A stretch of 9,747 nt of DNA, from assembly GCA_026396425.1 (NCBI GenBank), contig JAPLWU010000138.1, positions 1-9,747 of the forward strand, given 5' to 3'. Each line of letters begins with the position of its first letter. Position 1 is the first letter of the stretch. This stretch comes from Microcaldota archaeon (GTDB lineage: Archaea > Micrarchaeota > Micrarchaeia > Burarchaeales > JAKAKT01). The translations under genes were made by a program, and so were the position numbers. Shown here in pieces: positions 1 to 4,453 of the stretch. The notes under the pieces are model-generated. The model did no database searches. It saw only the letters and a list, made by a program, of their open reading frames with translations, and was not told where the DNA came from.

Positions 1-56
1 GGCGAAAACGCGCCAAAGGGCGAAAACGCGCCAAAGGGCGAAAACGCGCCAAAGGG
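1..56 (+). repeat. 18-bp tandem repeat inside rps13 (3 perfect copies)
   Basis: The unit GGCGAAAACGCGCCAAAG occurs at 1–18, 19–36 and 37–54, and GG of a fourth follows. It is in frame with rps13 and encodes GENAPK each time. The array may extend beyond the left edge. The copies are identical at the nucleotide level, which suggests recent expansion by slippage or unequal exchange, or an assembly effect. Confidence 0.95.
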
Positions 57-642
57 AAAGGAGATAAGTGCAATACTCCGCGTTGCAGGAAAGGACATCA
101 GGGGGGACCGGTCCATGGCCCGCGCGCTGTCGGGCATCCCCGGAATCGGCCTCAGGCTGTCGCGCATAATCTCGAAAGCGGCGGTCAGGGAACTCAACGT
201 CAGCGAGGAAATCCTCCTTGGCGAACTCAGCGAGCAGCAGATTGATAAGCTCGAGCACATAATGCGCAACCCGGTCGAATACGGGCTTCCGGCTTACATG
301 CTCAACAGGCAAAAGGACATCGCAACCGGGAAGGAGATGCACCTCGTAGGCACTGACCTCGCTTTCTCGGTCAGGCAGGACATCGAGAGGGAGAAGAACC
401 TGTTCTCATGGAGGGGCTTCAGGCACCAGTACGGCCAGAAGGTGCGGGGCCAGAGGACGAGGAGCACTGGCAGGCAGGGCATGACCGTCGGAGTCATGAG
501 GAAGACAATCATGGCCCAGCAGAAGGCCGCGGCAGCCGCGAAGGGGTCAGGGCCGTCGGGCGCAGGAGCAGGAGCCCCGGCCGCAGGCGCGGAGAAGAAA
601 TCCGCCGAGAAGCCGGCGGCCAAGGCCGAGGAGAAGAAATAA
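1..642 (+). CDS. rps13: 30S ribosomal protein S13 (archaeal uS13), 5'-partial
   Basis: Ribosomal protein uS13 of the small-subunit head, which contacts 5S/L5 bridges and the P-site tRNA. The reading frame is open from base 1, so the true start lies upstream of the window; the first ATG (115) is internal. The family core begins around ILRVAGKDIRGDRS, just before that ATG, and continues through ALSGIPGIGLRLS (helix-hairpin-helix), GELSEQQIDKLE and the C-terminal rRNA-binding RGQRTRSTGR motif. Before the core are three perfect copies of the hexapeptide GENAPK. After the core is an Ala/Gly/Lys/Glu tail of about 40 residues. 213 residues are visible, against roughly 150 for a usual archaeal S13. 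It is the first gene of the window's ribosomal cluster, followed by rps4 after 94 bases. Identity is certain; only the true N-terminus is unknown. Confidence 0.97.
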   Translation, partial: GENAPKGENAPKGENAPKGKEISAILRVAGKDIRGDRSMARALSGIPGIGLRLSRIISKAAVRELNVSEEILLGELSEQQIDKLEHIMRNPVEYGLPAYMLNRQKDIATGKEMHLVGTDLAFSVRQDIEREKNLFSWRGFRHQYGQKVRGQRTRSTGRQGMTVGVMRKTIMAQQKAAAAAKGSGPSGAGAGAPAAGAEKKSAEKPAAKAEEKK

Positions 643-736
643 AAAAATAATGCGCGAGAATCCGGAATTCAATTGATTGGACCGTTGACTCGAAAGCGAA
701 GCGAGATGGATTGAACGATTGATGAAGAGTGATTGG

Positions 737-1249
737 ATGGGTGACCCTAGGCGATTGAAGACCAAGTACGAGACTCCCAAGAAGCTCTGGGACGCCGGCC
801 GCATAGCGGAGGAAAGCAAGCTCGTAGAGGAGTTCGGGCTCAAGAGCATGCGCGAGCTTTGGAAGTCGCAGGCCGAGCTCAAGAAGATTCGAAGGCAGGC
901 AAGAATCCTGCTGTCGAAGGGGCAGGCCGGGAAGGCCAGGGCCGACGAGCTCATATCGAAACTCGCGCGCCTCGGAATCGCCACCAAGGACTCCACCACC
1001 CTCGACGACGTCCTCGCCATAAGCGTTAACGACATACTCGCGAGGAGGCTGGAGACGCAGGTTTTCAAGAGGGGCATGGCCCGCACGCTGAAGCAGAGCA
1101 GGCAGCTCATAACCCACGGCTTCATCTCGGTTGCAGGCAGGAAGCTTTCCGCGCCGGGCTATCTCGTTCCCGTTTCGGAGGAGAACCTCCTCTCATACAG
1201 GAAGGCCATAGACATCGGCGATGTAAAAAAGGAAGGCGAATCCGCATAG
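737..1249 (+). CDS. rps4: 30S ribosomal protein S4 (archaeal uS4)
   Basis: uS4 is a primary 16S rRNA binder at the body of the small subunit. The protein opens with MGDPRRLKTKYETP, the signature of archaeal S4, and carries the S4 RNA-binding domain around residues 100–150 (LARRLETQVFKRGMARTLKQSRQLITHGFISV). The start at 737 was chosen over TTG 719 and ATG 722 because the family begins at MGDP and because GAGTGATT (727–734), complementary to the archaeal 16S tail, sits just before it. The product is 170 aa, close to the usual size. The 94 bases after rps13 contain no gene I can support. rps11 follows after 20 bases, so the two are probably co-transcribed. Confidence 0.96.
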   Translation: MGDPRRLKTKYETPKKLWDAGRIAEESKLVEEFGLKSMRELWKSQAELKKIRRQARILLSKGQAGKARADELISKLARLGIATKDSTTLDDVLAISVNDILARRLETQVFKRGMARTLKQSRQLITHGFISVAGRKLSAPGYLVPVSEENLLSYRKAIDIGDVKKEGESA

Positions 1250-1269
1250 GAATTTGACGGGTGTGTTCG

Positions 1270-1869
1270 ATGGAAAAGACCGAAGAGCCGGGCGAAAAAA
1301 AACAAACCGGAAACGAGCCGAATGCGGCCAGGGAGAAGGCGCGCGAGCCCAAGGCGGAGGCGCCGAGAGGGCCGAAGGAGCACGGGCCCGAGACTGCCGA
1401 TGCAACGGGAGCGCCGAAAGACGCGAAGGAAGCTCCGGCCGAGGAGGCGAAGGACAGGGAGTTCGAGCGCTCCAAATACCCCAAGAAGCAGAGGTGGGGC
1501 GTCGCGTACGTCTACTCGTCCAAGAACGACACAATAATAACGATAACCGACATAACCGGAAGCGAGACGATTGCCAAGGCAAGCGGCGGCATGATTGTCA
1601 AGTCGGACAGGGAGGAGGGCTCGCCCTATGCGGCAATGCAGGCCGCGTTCAAGGCCGCAGACCAGGCCAAGCTCCGCGGCATAACCGCCATCCACATCCG
1701 AATCCGCGCTCCGGGCGGGCACGGCACGAAGACTCCGGGGCCGGGAGCGCAGGCCGTTGTCCGGGCCCTCGCGAGGTCCGGCATGAGGATAGGAAAAATC
1801 GAGGATGTCACCCCGATACCGACCGACACCACAAAGAGGCCGGGCGGCAGGAGGGGCAGGCGCGTTTAG
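1270..1869 (+). CDS. rps11: 30S ribosomal protein S11 (archaeal uS11) with long N-terminal extension
   Basis: uS11 lies on the platform of the small subunit near the mRNA exit. The conserved core runs from about residue 70 (KKQRWGVAYVYSSKNDTII) through DITGSETIAKASGGM, AAMQAAFKAADQAKLRGI and the C-terminal HGTKTPGPGAQAVVRALARSG and RRGRR tail. Before it is a Lys/Glu/Ala/Pro-rich, apparently disordered segment of about 65 residues, making the protein 199 aa against about 130–140 for a typical archaeal S11. ATG 1270 is chosen because GGTG at 1260–1263 is well placed; GTG 1261 would add three residues and overlap that site. The extension has the same composition and GC-rich codon use as its neighbours, so a frameshift artefact is unlikely. 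Confidence 0.96.
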   Translation: MEKTEEPGEKKQTGNEPNAAREKAREPKAEAPRGPKEHGPETADATGAPKDAKEAPAEEAKDREFERSKYPKKQRWGVAYVYSSKNDTIITITDITGSETIAKASGGMIVKSDREEGSPYAAMQAAFKAADQAKLRGITAIHIRIRAPGGHGTKTPGPGAQAVVRALARSGMRIGKIEDVTPIPTDTTKRPGGRRGRRV

Positions 1870-1907
1870 GCGCGTAATCGCAATCTTGCTTGAAAACGGT
1901 GGATGAA

Positions 1908-2486
1908 ATGAAAATCGAGATGAAGGCAAAATCCGGCGAGGAGCTTGATTTCACGGTCTCCGGAATAGGCGTGCCCCTTGCGAACGCCATAAGGAGAACG
2001 GCAATCTCGAGGATTCCCGTCTTAGCGATTTACACCGTGACATTCTACGACAACACAACGCCGATATTCGACGAGTACATCGCCAACAGGCTCGCGCTCG
2101 TGCCGCTCGTAACTCCGGATGACTACACGGAGAAGGACGAGGTTTCGCTGAGCATCGACGCGGAAGGCCCGTGCTCGGTCTACGCGAAGGATATGAAGAG
2201 TTCGGACAGGAAGGTGAAGCCCGCGTCTGGCGACATACCGATAATGAGGATGCTCAAGGGCCATACGCTCCGCCTCGAGGCCAAGGCGAAGCTCGGAATA
2301 GGCGCGGAGCACGCCAGGTTCCAACCTGGGATAGTAGCTTACGATTACAATGAGGAAAAGGGAACGTTCGACTTCCACGTCGAGTCGTTCGGCCAGATTC
2401 CTGCCGTCGAGCTCGTGGAGAAGTCCGCGGAGATTCTCGAGGGCAAGTGCAAGGAGTTTGAAACACAGCTCAAGTCTCTTGCTTAA
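1908..2486 (+). CDS. rpo3: DNA-directed RNA polymerase subunit Rpo3/RpoD, short form
   Basis: Archaeal homologue of bacterial alpha-NTD and eukaryotic Rpb3, which dimerises with Rpo11 to seed polymerase assembly. Diagnostic segments are VSGIGVPLANAIRRTAISRIPVLAI near the N-terminus, FDEYIANRLALVPL, and the C-terminal FHVESFGQIPAVELVEKSAEIL dimerisation helix. ATG 1908 is preferred over TTG 1890 because GGTGG (1899–1903) precedes it and the family starts close to this point. The product is 192 aa. Many archaeal Rpo3 proteins are about 250–265 aa because they carry a ferredoxin-like domain between the HAKW-type motif and the FxxESxG segment. Here HARFQPGIVAYDYNEEKG leads straight into FDFHVESFG, so that domain is absent. 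The tRNA-Leu gene begins one base after the stop codon. Confidence 0.96.
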   Translation: MKIEMKAKSGEELDFTVSGIGVPLANAIRRTAISRIPVLAIYTVTFYDNTTPIFDEYIANRLALVPLVTPDDYTEKDEVSLSIDAEGPCSVYAKDMKSSDRKVKPASGDIPIMRMLKGHTLRLEAKAKLGIGAEHARFQPGIVAYDYNEEKGTFDFHVESFGQIPAVELVEKSAEILEGKCKEFETQLKSLA

Positions 2487-2500
2487 AGCGGGGGTGGCAG

Positions 2501-2521
2501 TTAAACGAAAGTTTAGCCAAA
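2501..2521 (+). other. Intron 1 of tRNA-Leu (D arm, position 13/14, 21 nt)
   Basis: The splice motif has a 4-bp helix TGGC (2495–2498) with GCCA (2516–2519), a bulge AG|T (2499–2501), a bulge AA|A (2520–2522), and an inner 5-bp stem TAAAC/GTTTA capped by a GAAA tetraloop. Removal restores G13-A14-G15 and a canonical D loop. There is no convincing outer helix, so the motif is of the relaxed type. A cut one base earlier (2500–2520) would also give a plausible D loop with A at 13. Confidence 0.88.
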
Positions 2522-2548
2522 AGCCAGGTCAAATGCGCAGGACTGAGG

Positions 2549-2601
2549 TGGCCATTTTGCTCGCGGGCTCGCAAAAGCCCTTGGGGAAAACGGCTTCGGA
2601 A
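2549..2601 (+). other. Intron 2 of tRNA-Leu (position 37/38, 53 nt)
   Basis: Full bulge–helix–bulge at the standard archaeal site. The outer helix is the anticodon stem. The central helix is CTGA (2543–2546) with TCGG (2596–2599), including one G·U pair. The bulges are GG|T (2547–2549) and AA|C (2600–2602). The inner helix is GGCC (2550–2553) with GGCT (2592–2595). Inside the intron TTTTGC (2555–2560) can pair with GCAAAA (2571–2576). Confidence 0.95.
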
Positions 2602-2631
2602 CTCCTGTGCCTTTAGTGGCTACGTGGGTTC

Positions 2632-2725
2632 AAGCTTTTTCTTTCTCCGAGAAAGAAAAACCTTGGAAAAAGAAAGAGACGCCCGCCATTTGCGGCGTCG
2701 TCTCGCTTTCCAAAAAGCTGCCCAA
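2632..2725 (+). other. Intron 3 of tRNA-Leu (T loop, position 56/57, 94 nt)
   Basis: The central helix is GGGT (2626–2629) with GCCC (2720–2723). The bulges are TC|A (2630–2632) and AA|A (2724–2726). The inner helix AGCTTTTT (2633–2640) pairs with AAAAAGCT (2712–2719) over 8 bp. The splice restores the T loop TTCAAAT. Because A residues flank both ends, other cut positions up to two bases along would give the same product. The intron contains further hairpins: TTTTTCTTTC/GAAAGAAAAA (2636–2645/2651–2660) and GAGACG/CGTCTC (2676–2681/2699–2704). Confidence 0.92.
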
Positions 2726-2750
2726 AAATCCCATCCCCCGCATTTATTGT

Positions 2751-2766
2751 TCGAATATGCATTCGA
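2751..2766 (+). promoter_or_regulatory. Inverted repeat touching the rpl18e ribosome-binding site
   Basis: TCGAAT (2751–2756) and ATTCGA (2761–2766) form a 6-bp stem with loop ATGC. The 3' arm covers the first two bases of the rpl18e Shine–Dalgarno sequence GAGGTT (2765–2770). It lies nine bases after the tRNA-Leu 3' end. It could modulate translation or mark RNA processing; it may also be chance. Confidence 0.4.
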
Positions 2767-2775
2767 GGTTGTTGA

Positions 2776-3123
2776 ATGAAAGGCCCTGAAAACAAGAAGA
2801 CGCTTGAACTTGCCGTTCTCCTAGGGAAGCTCTCGCGCGAGAACAAGGCGCCAATATGGAAGGCGATATCGGTCAAACTGCTCTCGCCAAGAAGGAGAAG
2901 GACAGGCGTGAATCTCTCCAAAATCGACAGGTTCACGAGCGATGGCGATGCGGTTATCGTGCCGGGCAAGGTTCTCGGCACCGGCGAGCTCACCCACCGG
3001 GTGGCGGTCGCGGCTTTCGGCTTCTCCTCGTCGGCGAAGGCAAAGCTGGGCGCGAATGCAATCGGCGTTATGGAGCTCGCGAAGAAATTCCCGAAAGGGA
3101 CGGGCGTGAAAATAATTTCGTGA
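2776..3123 (+). CDS. rpl18e: 50S ribosomal protein L18e (eL18)
   Basis: eL18 is an archaeal/eukaryotic large-subunit protein of the L15/L18e fold that binds 23S rRNA. The 115-aa product matches the family throughout: an N-terminal helix KTLELAVLLGKLSRE, an AISVKLLSPRRRRTGVNLSKIDRF stretch, and the core VIVPGKVLGTGELTHRVAVAAFGFSSSAKAKL, ending GTGVKIIS. The start is supported by GAGGTT at 2765–2770. It begins 33 bases after the tRNA-Leu gene and is followed by rpl13, so it is probably read from the same transcript. Splicing and processing of the tRNA would then cut the message upstream of this gene. Confidence 0.96.
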   Translation: MKGPENKKTLELAVLLGKLSRENKAPIWKAISVKLLSPRRRRTGVNLSKIDRFTSDGDAVIVPGKVLGTGELTHRVAVAAFGFSSSAKAKLGANAIGVMELAKKFPKGTGVKIIS

Positions 3124-3162
3124 TACTTGCAGGTAATGGACGAGACACCAAGGGTGAAAGTG

Positions 3163-3588
3163 ATGGAACAAGTCGCAATCGATGCAACCGGCGCCGTGCT
3201 CGGAAGGCTCTCGGCGAGCGTCGCCAAGATGCTGCTCCGCGGCGAGAGCGTCGTGGTTGTCAACTGCGAGAAGGCGGTCATGTCGGGCGACCCCTCCTAC
3301 CTAATCGAGAAGTACCACCAGAGGAGGATTGTCAAGAACAAGGCCAACCCGGAGCACTCGCCCCACTGGCCGAGAAGGCCGGACATGCTGGTGAAGCGCA
3401 TAATGCGCGGAATGCTCCCCTACAAGTCGGCCAAGGGCAGGGCGGCTTTCAAGAGGCTCCGCGTCTACATGGGGGTCCCGAAGGACATAACGAAATTCGC
3501 CAAGGCCGAGAGGTTCGTGAAGACAAACCTCGGCTCGAAGCAGATAACGATACAAAAGCTTTCCAGTTCATTAGGATACTCAAGGTGA
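3163..3588 (+). CDS. rpl13: 50S ribosomal protein L13 (archaeal uL13)
   Basis: uL13 is an early-assembling large-subunit protein. The core is IDATGAVLGRLSASVAKMLLRGESVVVVNCEKAVMSGD, followed by YHQRR, the PHWPRRPDMLVKRIMRGMLPYKSAKGRAAFKRLRVYMG block and a short C-terminal tail. ATG 3163 is chosen: it gives 141 aa, close to the archaeal norm, starts at the usual MxxxIDA position, and has GGGTGA about seven bases upstream. ATG 3136 or TTG 3127 in the same frame would add 9 or 12 residues and remain possible. The stop codon sits inside the ribosome-binding site of rps9. Confidence 0.96.
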   Translation: MEQVAIDATGAVLGRLSASVAKMLLRGESVVVVNCEKAVMSGDPSYLIEKYHQRRIVKNKANPEHSPHWPRRPDMLVKRIMRGMLPYKSAKGRAAFKRLRVYMGVPKDITKFAKAERFVKTNLGSKQITIQKLSSSLGYSR

Positions 3589-3592
3589 AGGA

Positions 3593-4045
3593 ATGGCGCA
3601 GATAAAGAAAATAAAGAAGGGCACGGGAAAGAAAGCCAAGAAGCCGAAGCTCAAGGAGCTGGCGGCAAAGGGGAAAAGGAAGCGCAGCGTGGCCCGCGCG
3701 GTGGTCAGGGCAGGCACGGGCATCATCCGAATCAACGGCATGCTCCTCGAATGCCTGTCGTCCGAATACGTGCGTGCCATAATCAGCCAGCCGCTCTCGT
3801 TTACTGACAAGTCCCCCTCGTTAGACGTCGAGGTCAACGTTTACGGCGGGGGAGTGATGGGGCAGGCGCAGGCGTGCCGCTCGGCAATCGCCAAGGCGCT
3901 CGTCAAATACATGAAGGACGACGAGCTCAAGAGGAGGATGAACGAGATTGACAGGCACATGCTCACTGACGACGTGCGCAAGGTCGAGCCCAAGAAATTC
4001 AGGGGCCCCAAGGCGCGCGCCAGGTTCCAGAAATCGTACAGGTAA
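3593..4045 (+). CDS. rps9: 30S ribosomal protein S9 (archaeal uS9)
   Basis: uS9 of the small-subunit head, whose C-terminal basic tail reaches the P-site tRNA. The product is 150 aa. It starts with a Lys-rich extension of about 25 residues (KKIKKGTGKKAKKPK), then the core KRKRSVARAVVRAGTGIIRING, VNVYGGGVMGQAQACRSAIAKALV, and the conserved ending KKFRGPKARARFQKSYR with the terminal Lys-Ser-Tyr-Arg. The ribosome-binding site AAGGTGA (3582–3588) overlaps the end of rpl13, so the two genes are translationally close. A stable hairpin follows the stop codon. Confidence 0.97.
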   Translation: MAQIKKIKKGTGKKAKKPKLKELAAKGKRKRSVARAVVRAGTGIIRINGMLLECLSSEYVRAIISQPLSFTDKSPSLDVEVNVYGGGVMGQAQACRSAIAKALVKYMKDDELKRRMNEIDRHMLTDDVRKVEPKKFRGPKARARFQKSYR

Positions 4046-4052
4046 AGGTAAA

Positions 4053-4075
4053 AGCCCATGCGGTTGCATTGGGCT
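4053..4075 (+). promoter_or_regulatory. Hairpin between rps9 and rpo10
   Basis: AGCCCATGC (4053–4061) pairs with GCATTGGGCT (4066–4075) through 9 bp with one bulged T (4069) and a GGTT loop, followed by TGTTTG. It fills the middle of the 48-base spacer, ahead of the rpo10 ribosome-binding site GGTG (4085–4088). Plausible roles are RNA processing or partial attenuation between ribosomal-protein and polymerase genes. The function is inferred; the structure is directly visible. Confidence 0.55.
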
Positions 4076-4093
4076 GTTTGAACTGGTGTTTGG

Positions 4094-4288
4094 ATGATGC
4101 CCGTAAGATGTTTCAGTTGCGGCTCGGTCGTCGCGGACAAGTACGAGAAGTTCGCCGAGAAGGTCAAGTCAGGCCAGGACCCTGCAAAAGCCCTCGACGA
4201 GCTCGGGGTAAGGCGATACTGCTGCAGGCGCATGTTCCTGGGCCATGTCGACATACTCGACGACATAATACACCACGCGAAGTGCTGA
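4094..4288 (+). CDS. rpo10: DNA-directed RNA polymerase subunit Rpo10/RpoN
   Basis: Small zinc-binding polymerase subunit, homologue of eukaryotic Rpb10, which docks with the Rpo3/Rpo11 assembly platform. The 64-aa product has the full zinc site: CFSC near the N-terminus (C6, C9) and the adjacent pair in RRYCCRR (C43, C44). It also has the conserved D-E-L-G preceding the CC pair. The start is ATG 4094 or the second ATG 4097; the family usually begins M-[IM]-P-V-R-C. GGTG at 4085–4088 fits either. It follows rps9, and tRNA-Pro follows 21 bases after its stop. Confidence 0.97.
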   Translation: MMPVRCFSCGSVVADKYEKFAEKVKSGQDPAKALDELGVRRYCCRRMFLGHVDILDDIIHHAKC

Positions 4289-4347
4289 GGTCAAAGCATG
4301 GGCGTTTACGGGGCCGTAGGGTAGTCTGGTATCCTTCCGGCTTGGGG

Positions 4348-4368
4348 TTGCCCGCGAGGGCGCCAAAA
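4348..4368 (+). other. Intron 1 of tRNA-Pro (position 37/38, 21 nt)
   Basis: Complete bulge–helix–bulge. The outer helix is the anticodon stem. The central helix is TTGG (4342–4345) with CCAA (4363–4366). The bulges are GG|T (4346–4348) and AA|T (4367–4369). The inner 5-bp stem TGCCC/GGGCG (one G·U pair) is capped by a GCGA tetraloop. Confidence 0.95.
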
Positions 4369-4383
4369 TGCCGGCGACCCGAG

Positions 4384-4412
4384 AAAGCCGGTCCTGATGC
4401 CGGCTTCGGGAA
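4384..4412 (+). other. Intron 2 of tRNA-Pro (T arm, position 53/54, 29 nt)
   Basis: The central helix is CCCG (4378–4381) with CGGG (4407–4410). The bulges are AG|A (4382–4384) and AA|T (4411–4413). The inner 7-bp helix is AAGCCGG (4385–4391) with CCGGCTT (4400–4406). The motif borrows T-stem bases, so it cannot form together with the T stem. Confidence 0.93.
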
Positions 4413-4418
4413 TTCAAA

Positions 4419-4439
4419 CCGCCTTCCAGGCGCTGAAAA
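4419..4439 (+). other. Intron 3 of tRNA-Pro (T loop, position 59/60, 21 nt)
   Basis: The central helix is TTCA (4413–4416) with TGAA (4434–4437). The bulges are AA|C (4417–4419) and AA|T (4438–4440). The inner stem CGCCT/AGGCG (4420–4424/4428–4432) leaves C4433 unpaired. The outer helix is the T stem CCGAG/CTCGG, which becomes adjacent to the central helix only once intron 2 has gone. Confidence 0.9.
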
Positions 4440-4453
4440 TCTCGGCGGCCCCA

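Larger units (their letters stand above)
2488..2742 (+). tRNA. tRNA-Leu(GAG) interrupted by three introns
   Basis: The acceptor arms GCGGGGG (2488–2494) and CCCCCGC (2735–2741) pair perfectly, and A2742 is the discriminator. Exons are 2488–2500, 2522–2548, 2602–2631 and 2726–2742. Spliced, they give 87 nt with U8, a D stem GCA/TGC, A14, G15, GG at 18–19, an anticodon stem CAGGA/TCCTG, a loop CTGAGGC with anticodon GAG, a class II variable arm (GCC/GGC) and a T arm GTGGG–TTCAAAT–CCCAT. No CCA is encoded. Each intron is bounded by a 3-4-3 bulge–helix–bulge, as cut by the archaeal splicing endonuclease. The gene lies between rpo3 and rpl18e, where a tRNA-Leu is, as I recall, also found in other archaea. 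Splicing is predicted from sequence, not observed. Confidence 0.95.
4310..4453 (+). tRNA. tRNA-Pro(GGG) interrupted by three introns
   Basis: The acceptor arms GGGGCCG (4310–4316) and CGGCCCC (4446–4452) pair perfectly; A4453 is the discriminator. Exons are 4310–4347, 4369–4383, a 6-nt exon 4413–4418 and 4440–4453. Spliced, they give 73 nt with U8, A14, G15, GG at 18–19, an anticodon stem CCGGC/GCCGG, a loop TTGGGGT with anticodon GGG, a 4-nt variable loop CGAC and a T arm CCGAG–TTCAAAT–CTCGG. No CCA is encoded. All three introns are bounded by 3-4-3 bulge–helix–bulge motifs. The T loop is assembled from the tiny exon plus one base of the last exon. It sits between rpo10 and rps2. Ordinary tRNA finders could miss it because the B-box region is split. 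Confidence 0.95.

Noticed and set aside
1..56. CRISPR-like or satellite repeat at the left edge
   Set aside because: Units are 18 bp with no spacers and are in frame with rps13, so this is a coding tandem repeat.
643..736. A tRNA or small RNA between rps13 and rps4
   Set aside because: I tried to find acceptor, anticodon and T arms as in the other spacers and found only weak repeats of GATTG and a 4-bp stem.
1159..1929. Long − strand open frame (256 codons) opposite rps11 and its flanks
   Set aside because: It is the antisense of clearly conserved ribosomal genes in GC-rich DNA, has Arg/Pro/Ala-rich shadow composition and no ribosome-binding site or family signature.
2500..2520. The D-arm insertion of tRNA-Leu as a permanent hairpin extension
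   Set aside because: The hairpin sits inside an exact 3-4-3 splice motif, and its removal restores A14, G15 and a normal D loop, so an intron explains it better. RNA data would settle this.
4336..4374. Reading the tRNA-Pro anticodon as TGG (stem shifted by one base)
   Set aside because: The shifted stem TCCGG leaves a mismatch and a poor splice motif. The stem CCGGC/GCCGG with anticodon GGG gives perfect pairing and a perfect bulge–helix–bulge.
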